From positions 34,958,669-35,022,668 of the forward strand of contig NC_135175.1 in the NCBI RefSeq assembly GCF_041146795.1: DNA of 64,000 bases, in the 5' to 3' direction. How positions within the stretch are numbered: position 1 is the stretch's first letter; each line of letters begins with the position of its first letter. The translations under genes were made by a program, and so were the position numbers. Of the stretch, positions 57,128-64,000 are shown piece by piece. The notes under the pieces were generated by a model, which was not told where the DNA came from, searched no databases, and saw only the letters and a program-made list of their open reading frames with translations. The stretch is from Maylandia zebra (Eukaryota > Chordata > Actinopteri > Cichliformes > Cichlidae).

Positions 57128-57558
57128 AGAGAGCTGCTTTTTCATGAAACGGGAGTAAAGTAGTGAACTTAGAGGAGAGAAACAAACTAAAGTATCGATC
57201 ATAAACCACTACCAACGTCCTGATCGATATCTGCATCGATCTGCCCACCCTTGTCTCCTGGATCGTAGCTGAGATCAGCGTGAACCACGTGGGTCTCTGC
57301 TCCCTGATCTGTTTCCTGTGTTTGGAAAGAGTTGCAGCTTCATCGCGGAGTTTCTCTCGGTTTGTGGGCTCATCTAAAGGTAAGCACCGAGCTAACTTTA
57401 CTGTGAGTTCAGTTCATGTTGAGTTTAGCTCCTGAATGAGGTCTTCTGCTGCTCTCCTCGGTGTCTGTTCACAGTTTATTGTGAACACGTTGAGAGAAGA
57501 GTGAGAGAGTGTTTGGAGAAAAACACCAACTAATCATTAGCTCAGCATGCTGGGAGAA
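57128..57558 (+). promoter_or_regulatory. Gene D promoter, leader exon 1 and intron start
   Basis: It is a near-perfect copy of 38777-39210, with leader exon ending ATCTAAAG at 57379 before GTAAGC. A GTCACGTGACC E-box lies at 57043. Homology starts at GAGAGCTGCTTTTTCATGAA and ends at GGGAGAAGTTG. The matching exons 2-4 are not present in the remaining 6.4 kb, so they should lie beyond the right edge if the gene is whole. Confidence 0.6.
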
Positions 57559-58187
57559 GTTGGAGCAGAAAAGGCTTTTCATTGTCCCTGCAGCTGTTTT
57601 TCTGCCTGCACCAAACCTCTACAGCCTCGTTTGTATTTACCGCGTTGACTACATCCACGATTAAAAGACCTTACGCCCCTACAGCGTTATGTACGGTTCA
57701 ATGTGTGCTCGCTATTCATTGTGCCTTTAGGTGCAGCTGCCCGTACTCACAAAGAAAGTTTTGGTGTGATTCTCCTTTGCTGAGATCAACATGTCTGAAA
57801 CAACTTTTTTTTGTGTTTTTGATGCAGTGTTTTCTATAATTCCGTCATAATGGTTTGTATGAGCGGTGAAACGTGTTTTACCAAACTTAAAGAAGTCCAG
57901 CCGCTTTCTTGTTGAAATTGTTGAACAACATGACACTAACATTACATTTTCCATTTGTATTGTTGCGAGCCTTGTATACCGATAAGATAAACAGATAAGA
58001 CGAGGCCAAAAAACTGTGATGCGCACACATTTTGGGAGAGCTGCACCTGTTTTACTGAATCAGGGAACAGACACACACAGTGCAGTGCGGACTTAAATCC
58101 ACATGTGGCAGCACTGAAAGTAAGAGAGACCTTTAACCTTTGAACCTGTCCCTTATAAAGAAGGAAAACAATCACAAAAGTACCCAG
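57559..58187. other. Putative gene D intron 1, first part
   Basis: No repeat or coding sequence is recognised apart from short frames without domains. Confidence 0.3.
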
Positions 58188-58264
58188 TAGGGCTGCACGA
58201 TTAATCGTTAGAAAATCGCGATCTCGATTCATACTTATGTGCGATCTCATTTCCAAATGACAAC

Positions 58265-58298
<34 letters not shown>

Positions 58299-58972
58299 CG
58301 GCAACGATTGTACCGCATTTTGATCCGGGACGTAATCTGCATGAAAACAAGCGCTCACTCTTCCTGCTCAACAAATGACAAGGGCGGAGCCTTATACCAC
58401 GTGATACACAAGCTGTGCTGTGTGATGCTAAAATTAGCAGGAGAAAACAACGGAGAGCACGTCAGGGATGACGAGAAAGTGACAGGAGAAAATCCGTCCC
58501 GGTCAACCACCCAAACATCAATAACGGGAACCTTATACAGCGCTTCCCTATACCCGTCGAACTCCCGCAGGCACAAAGAAATTACGGAGGCTATCACTTA
58601 TCACCTGACCAAAGATATGGCTCCCATCAACACTGGAAAATGATCAACACCCTAGACAAACGCTACACAGTGCCATCCCGCAACTATTTTTCTATTGTTG
58701 CACTACCTGCTCTGTACACGCAGCGTCGAGCAACGGTGGAGACGGAATTTCAAGCAGTACAACATTTTGCGGCAACAACAAAACGTGAGACATTTGTTGT
58801 TTTTATGTTTATTTATTGTTTTTATGTTCAGTCTCAACTGTTACGAAGTTGATGTGCAGTTAATAAGTGCAATAAATATTTATACTGGAAAAGAAAATCG
58901 TGAGAGAATCGTGATCTCAATTCTAAGCCAAAAAATTGTGATTCTCATTTTATGCAAAATCGTGCAGCCCAA
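58188..58972 (+). mobile_element. hAT derivative with 8-bp target duplication
   Basis: GTACCCAG flanks both ends (58180-58187, 58973-58980). Ends are TAGGGCTGCACGATTAATCG and the inverse AATCGTGCAGCCC. A transposase piece reads HKEITEAITYHLTKDMAPIN, then after a deletion MINTLDKRYTVPSRNYFSIV, as in ZBED-type hATs. An A run lies at 58269-58297. Confidence 0.85.
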
Positions 58973-59530
58973 GTACCCAGTGACTGTGCTGGTTGGGATT
59001 GTAAAAAAGTTAAATAAATAAAGACATAAAAATGTAAACATTTTAAAATGCCTGCCTCTACAAAAAGGAATGAGATGGTATTGTGATTTTGGGAGAAAAT
59101 GTCACATTGTTAAAGCCATACAACTTGAAAATGATCACAAATGTACCTGAGAACACGTTTAATGTTTGCAGGTAACAAGGTGATTTTAATTATGTATTTT
59201 TGAATATCTGCTGATGCAGCCATGAATGTGGAAATTATGTGATTTCTGAATGTAATAATTTCCCATTTCTGAAGACTGCTTCAACAAAAATGCAGGTTTA
59301 AATTCAAATTCAAATTTTATTTGTCACGTACACAGTCATACACAGTACGATATGTAGTGAAATGCTTGGACAACTGCTCGTGACCTAAAGAAAACAAAAA
59401 AGGAAAAGGCTATGAATAAGATAGGAAATAAATATGAAAAATTAAAAAGGGTAAATTTAACTAGGAAGGAATAAAATATAAATTAAGGTTAAAAATGAAA
59501 TAACTGTACAACACAAATTAGAATGAAGGG

Positions 59531-60672
59531 TAGGGCTGCTCGATTATGGCAAAAATGATAATCACGATTATTTTCACTGAAATTGAGATCACGATTATTT
59601 GACGATATTTATTTAACCCTTTAAGACCTACTATAGAACCAAGTCCACCAGAGCTTATATTATTTTTATTTTATTTTTTTTTACATGCTGTAGTGCCATT
59701 TGTGGGAGCATTTCAAGTTGCTATACATCAAGACAACTGTTATAGCCCATATTTTAATAATATGTATGCATTAAGTCCATAGTAATTACATAAATTGCAA
59801 AAAAGTGCAATAAACTACAAAAAAAATTGAAAATCGCTTTTGTTTTGTTTACATATATTTCTACTTGGAGAAGTTTAAGAGGTTTATCCCTCAAAACTTT
59901 AAATACAATAAAGTTGCAAAAAATAGTTTTCCACCACAGGAAATTTATTTTGAGTGTCTTCATAGTTTTATTTTGGAGATACAGCAATTTTTATATACTG
60001 CAGGAAAAACAAAAAACAATCCTATGATGCAAATTTGCAAAGAAAACAGCAGGTGCATCATTTCACTGTGGGAAGTGTTACGAACAGCTGATAGGAACGG
60101 CAAAGCGTGTTTCTGGAATATTATGTTTTTGTTCCTGCAAGCACTTTTTATGCAATTTTTGCAAAGCTATATGTGGAACGAAACCGTGACCGAGGACAAG
60201 CTGATGGCATCAGATGTAAGTACAACTCCTCCGGTTTCATATGCAAAACAAATTATTGCGCTAGCTTACGTGGTTGCAGTGCTACAGGGATTTAAAAATA
60301 GTTACGCAAAACGGAGCGTGCTGCTCTGACCGGCTTTAAAGGGTTAACAATGACTTTAAAAAAATAATATAAAATAGTGTGCAACACCACTGAAGTTTTT
60401 TTTTTTTTTTAAACTCTTTTCAACCAACGGCAGTCACTCTCCAAATAACTTCTGCTTAGCTTTCCGAGCTTCCCTCGGGTCCTCTTAATCAGCGGTCTCC
60501 AACCTTTTTTGCGCCACGGACCGGTTTATGCCCGACAATATTTTCACGGACCGGCCTTTAAGGTGTCGCGGATAAATGAGGGAGGGGCTAATAATCGGCT
60601 CAGTCATTTTTAATGATCGTTGAAAGCCCAGATCGTAATCGTGATTAAAATTCGATTAATTGAGCAGCCCTA
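59531..60672. mobile_element. hAT MITE inside the Rex1 3' UTR
   Basis: The target duplication is ATGAAGGG (59523-59530 and 60673-60680). Ends are TAGGGCTGCTCGATTA and the inverse TTAATTGAGCAGCCCTA. It contains a piggyBac-like MITE (59617-60343) and, near 60494-60590, another dispersed repeat (CACGGACCGGTTTATG). Confidence 0.88.
59617..60343. mobile_element. piggyBac-like MITE
   Basis: It lies between TTAA at 59613-59616 and 60344-60347, with CCCTTTAA-type inverted ends (CCCTTTAAGACC and CCCTTTAAAGCC). Frames inside have no recognised domain. Confidence 0.65.
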
Positions 60673-60907
60673 ATGAAGGGTAAATTTAACTGGGAGAATA
60701 AGATAAAATATATAAATTAAAGTTGAAAATAAAATAACTGTACAACAAAATACACAATATAGAACTATATAAGAATGTATGAAGAAATATAAATAAATAT
60801 ATACACAATAACAGCAGCATATACACAATAACAGCAGCGTGATTTAAGTAATGAAGTGAAACAATGTCCAGAATGTCCAGTGTGTGTTTAAGAACTGTAT
60901 GTGTGGG

Positions 60908-62785
60908 TCAGTACTGTGTGGTGGTGTGATTGAGAGACCGTATCGCCTGCGGGAAGAAGCTCCTCCTCAGTCTCTCTGTGTTGGTCTTCAGGGAGCGGAA
61001 TCGCTTTCCTGACCTCAACAGAGAGAACAGTCCGTTGTTGGGATGGCTGAGGTCCTTCACGATCTTCCTGGCCTTGGTCCAGCACCGCCTGCTGTAGATT
61101 GAGTGCAGGTCAGGGAGCTCGGAGCGGATGGTGCGCTCAGCTGACCGCACAACCCTCTGTAGAGCTCGTCTGTCCTGCATGGTGCTGTTCCCGAACCAGG
61201 TTAAGATGTTTCCCATCAGGATGCTCTCTATGGTGCAGGAGTAAAAGTTCCTGAGCACCTTGGAGGGCAGTTGGAAGTCTCTCAAGCGTCTGAGGTGGTA
61301 GAGACGCTGACGGGCCTTTTTCACCACGGTGTTGATGTGACAGGACCATGACAGGTCCTGCGTGATGTGAACTCAGAGGTATTTGAAGCTGTCCACTCTC
61401 TCCACTGGGCACTCGTTGATGACGGGGGTCTGGTAGTTCCTCTCCTGCTTAGTGCTGAAGTCCACTATCAGCTCCTTTGTCTTACTGACGTTTAGAAGGA
61501 GGTTGTTCCTCTGGCACCAGTTCTCCAGATTCCTAATCTCCTTCAGGTAGGCCGTCTCGTTGTTATCAGAGATCAGGCCCACCACGACGGTGTCGTCAGC
61601 AAACTTGATGATGGTGGTGGAGCTGGTAGTGGCCACACACTCATATGTGTACAAAGAGTACAGCAGGGGGCTCAGAACACACCCCTGGGGGGCTCCAGTG
61701 CTGAGAGTGGTGGAGGCTGAGACATGTCCGCCCATCCTTACTGCCTGTGGTCTGCCAGTTAGGAAGTTGGAGATCCACAGACACATAGATGAGCTGAGTC
61801 CCAGATGCTCCAGCTTGGTGGTGAGTGTGGAGGGAATTATGGTGTTAAATGCAGAGCTGTAGTCTATGAAGAGCATTTTAACATAATTCCCCCTTCTAGT
61901 GTCCAAGTGGGTGAGTGATGTGTGGAGGAGATGAGAGATGGCATCGTCTGTGGAACGATTTGGACGGTAAGCAAACTGTAGTGGGTCCAGTGTGTCTGGT
62001 AGTGAAGAAATGATGAAGTCTCTGACCAGGCGTTCAAAGCACTTCATCACTACTGAGGTGAGGGCTACAGGGCGATAGTCATTGAGAGAAGCAGGGTGGG
62101 GTTTCTTCGGGACAGGAACAATGATGGACTCTTTGAAGCATGTGGGGATCACCGACTGAGATAAAGAGATGTTGAATATCTCAGTGAACACAGGAGCTAG
62201 CTGGTATGCGCAGTCTCTGAGGATACGACCTGGGATGCCGTCTGGTCCTGCTGCTTTCCTGGTGTTCACTCTTTTGAAGGCTCTCCTTACTTCATGCTCG
62301 GAGATGACGAGCACGTTTCCGGTGCTGGCAGTATCTTCCTGTCTGCAGCCGTTAGCGCCGCTAACACTAGCATTGTTGGAGACCTTAGCTGCAGCCTCGA
62401 AGCGAGCATAGAAAGTGTTCAGCTTGTCTGCCAGAGTCACGGCCGCGTTCGTCATACCGGTTGTTGGTGCTTTATAGTCTGTTATTGTCCTTAGTCCCCG
62501 CCACAGGCTCCTAGAGTCACTCTGTTGGAGTTGTGACTCTAGTTTCCTCCCGTAGCGCTGCTTCGCCTCTTTCACCGCCCTCCGCACGTTATATGACGCG
62601 GCTTTGTACGGGTCCATGTCCCCCGTCATGAGTCCCGTGTTGTAGGCAGCGGTGCGGGATCTCAGAGCGTCGCGGATGGTTTTATCCACCCACGGCTTCT
62701 GGTTGGGAAACGTTGTGATAGTCTTTGTCTCCACGGTATCATCCGCTAGTTTCCCGATGAATCCCACAACCGCTTCCGTAAACAA
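60908..62785 (-). pseudogene. Rex1 reverse transcriptase with one stop
   Basis: The minus strand reads RRAVKEAKQRYGRKLESQLQ, then KAAGPDGIPGRILRDC, DYRPVALTSVVMKCFERLV, FAYRPNRSTDDAISHLLH, FIDYSSAFNTIIPSTLTTKL (A box), GAPQGCVLSPLLYSLYTYEC and the catalytic FADDTVVVGL. It then runs to FKYL, where TGA replaces an expected glycine codon near 61375, and on to QRLYHLRRLRDFQLPSKVL and the C-terminus. All polymerase motifs are present. Nothing upstream of about 62785 belongs to it. Confidence 0.85.
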
Positions 62786-63114
62786 TAGTTTAATAGTTAA
62801 TGATGGTTGATAACAGCTTGGTTATTGTACACTATATTTAACTTATAAATTCGTATGTATGTAATATATCAGTGTGTATTTTCTGTATCCCTTTTAGTTG
62901 TTGTAAAACTTGAACGCTGTCACAGATGGTCTTGGTGATGTGTTAAATAAAGGAATTTTGTGTTATAATGGAGTACCACCTAATGTGTGTGGGATCGTTA
63001 TAGGAATGTGGTCAATTGGGGTCCTTAGGGACTAGTAAAGCACTATACAAATACAGGCCATTTACCATTTTACCATTTTTATTACATTTTAATTACATTT
63101 GCAGATTGTTTCGG
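62786..63114. other. Spacer with a SINE 3' scrap
   Basis: 63028-63080 reads GTCCTTAGGGACTAGTAAAG and CACTATACAAATACAGGCC, the 3' end of the SINE family at 29018. The rest shows nothing. Confidence 0.45.
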
Positions 63115-63345
63115 TGGAGTTTAATAAACTCAGCCGTCTACATCGGAGTATATTCTCGAGCATCTCACACTTCTGATAATCAGTTGTCTGCTTGACGTTT
63201 ATTCAGCTGTGTAAAAACTATAACTTTAATCTCAGCCAAACCGATTTACTCAGGAACAAATAAAATACTAAAAAAAGCCAAACAATAACATTTCTAAGTT
63301 ATCCAAGTGACTCATATATCATGTTTAACCTGAGTAGTGAAAGAC
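63115..63345 (-). repeat. Inverted copy of 1500-1740 (hAT internal part)
   Basis: GTAAAAACTATAACTTTAAT, CCGATTTACTCAGGAAC and CATATATCATGTTTAACCTG are the reverse complement of the stretch inside the hAT fragment at 1465-1965, with few differences. Confidence 0.75.
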
Positions 63346-63520
63346 AAAAAAGATGTTAAACGTTTATTTTGTGACCCAGAAAGAATGATAAGAGTAATAT
63401 TAAAACTAACCGGCTGCCGCCATTGTAGGAAACTGAGCTTTTTTTTATTTTTTATTTTGAAATATATACAGGGTGTAGCATCCCCTGGGTAAAGGTGGTG
63501 GTATGCAGGGAGCTCAGTGG

Positions 63521-63821
63521 TAGGGGTGGGCGATATAAACGATATACGATAGAAACAATATAAATTTGACCAACGATAGAGATTTTGACTATATCGCTCT
63601 ATCGCGATAGTGCATGTTGATGATGTCATCAAGCGGCGCCTGTTTTGGTCGAAAGCATCGCAGCGGCTAAAACCATTATCATCTGCAAATTATGGCGACA
63701 GTCATAGCAAAGAGATGAAGCACTTTTGAAATTTGGGGAAAGCCAAAAACTGCGCTTCCTCCACTTCCGTAACATTGATTCATTAATGTTGAATTCTCTC
63801 GCAGCTGCTCTATTCCCATGT
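63521..63821 (-). mobile_element. Transposon terminal fragment, inverted copy of 40597-40909
   Basis: It begins TAGGGGTGGGCGATATAAAC and runs through ATTTTGACTATATCGCTC to a helix-turn-helix remnant on the minus strand (HGNRAAAREFNINESMLRKW). Confidence 0.6.
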
Positions 63822-63939
63822 TCAAGGTTCAAGGTTCTTTATTTGTCACATGCATAGTTATACAAGTATAACATACAGTGAAATGTAGCCTGACACGCTC
63901 CTCGACATGTGCAAAAATTGGGGGGGGTGTAGAGGAAGA

Positions 63940-63971
<32 letters not shown>

Positions 63972-64000
63972 TGGGTGAATGTGCAGTAGTAGCAGCAGTA
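63822..64000 (-). mobile_element. LINE 3' end running off the window
   Basis: GTTCAAGGTTCAAGGTTC is a repeated LINE tail, followed by TTTATTTGTCACATGCATAG and ACAGTGAAATGTAGCC, the same style as the Rex1 3' end at 59298. A (CA)n run lies at 63949-63971. The rest is outside the window. Confidence 0.6.

Larger units (their letters stand above)
59298..62785 (-). mobile_element. Rex1/Babar-type LINE, 5' truncated, carrying nested elements
   Basis: The left edge is the 3' tail (AATTCAAATTCAAATTTTAT). The 3' UTR is split by a hAT at 59531-60672: the text TAAATTTAACT and AAAATAACTGTACAAC occurs on both sides. Coding runs 60908-62785. The 5' end stops inside the region before the polymerase, so the endonuclease is gone. 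Confidence 0.85.

Noticed and set aside
58640-59021. Small frames with MINTLDKRYTVPS as a separate gene
   Set aside because: They are a piece of a hAT transposase inside an element with an exact target duplication.

Overview
This is vertebrate DNA, and almost certainly teleost. Genes are split by GT-AG introns, there is no operon structure, and most of the window is fish-type transposons: Tc1, pogo/Tigger, many hAT/ZBED types, Rex1/Babar, L2, L1/Tx1-like and RTE-like LINEs, and tRNA-derived SINEs. The C2H2 proteins and the repeat mix look most like a cichlid. That is recognition, not a database result.

The backbone is a head-to-tail array of C2H2 zinc-finger genes, all on the + strand, called A to D here. 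Each has the same layout: a short leader exon ending in ATCTAAAG before GTAAG; a small exon carrying the start codon (MTSTQE or MTSTQK); a large finger exon beginning DQHGARSQRSQEADKPH; and a last exon with more fingers and a short tail. All coding introns are phase 0. Gene A (exon 2 at 128-268, exon 3 at 3818-4582, exon 4 at 8204-8956) encodes about 511 aa with 8+6 fingers; its leader exon lies left of the window. Gene B (15340-15389, 18975-19105, 21333-22349, 25988-26746) encodes about 597 aa with 11+6 fingers, or 29 aa more from an upstream ATG. Gene C (38975-39028, 41485-41625, 44407-45090, 45370-45780) has 7+4 fingers and a broken last exon: a frameshift ends it early, and an L2 LINE with a 7-bp target duplication sits in its 3' half. 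Gene D is seen only as a second copy of gene C's promoter and leader exon (57128-57558); its coding exons should lie to the right.

Transposons fill the introns and the spacers. Gene A intron 2 holds a dead Tc1 and other repeats, and its intron 3 a spliced ZBED1-like hAT transposase. Gene B intron 1 holds THAP/YqaJ-like and L1 remnants, intron 2 an RTE-like LINE with a 12-bp target duplication, and intron 3 a pogo element with an intact Tc1 nested inside. Between B and C lie L1, hAT and SINE remnants, a nearly intact 4.3-kb LINE (30131-34430), a decayed exon pair of another zinc-finger family, and a hAT derivative with a perfect 8-bp target duplication. Between C and D is an L1-like element split by another LINE, followed by a GC-rich poly(A)-ended repeat. 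Right of D a Rex1 LINE contains a hAT element that itself contains a piggyBac-like MITE.

The zinc-finger proteins are probably nuclear DNA-binding factors. No KRAB or other effector domain is visible. Their finger frameworks are nearly constant while base-contacting residues differ from paralogue to paralogue, as expected of a young, fast-diverging array. A role in controlling transposons is only a guess. I found no rRNA, tRNA gene, CRISPR array or viral genome.
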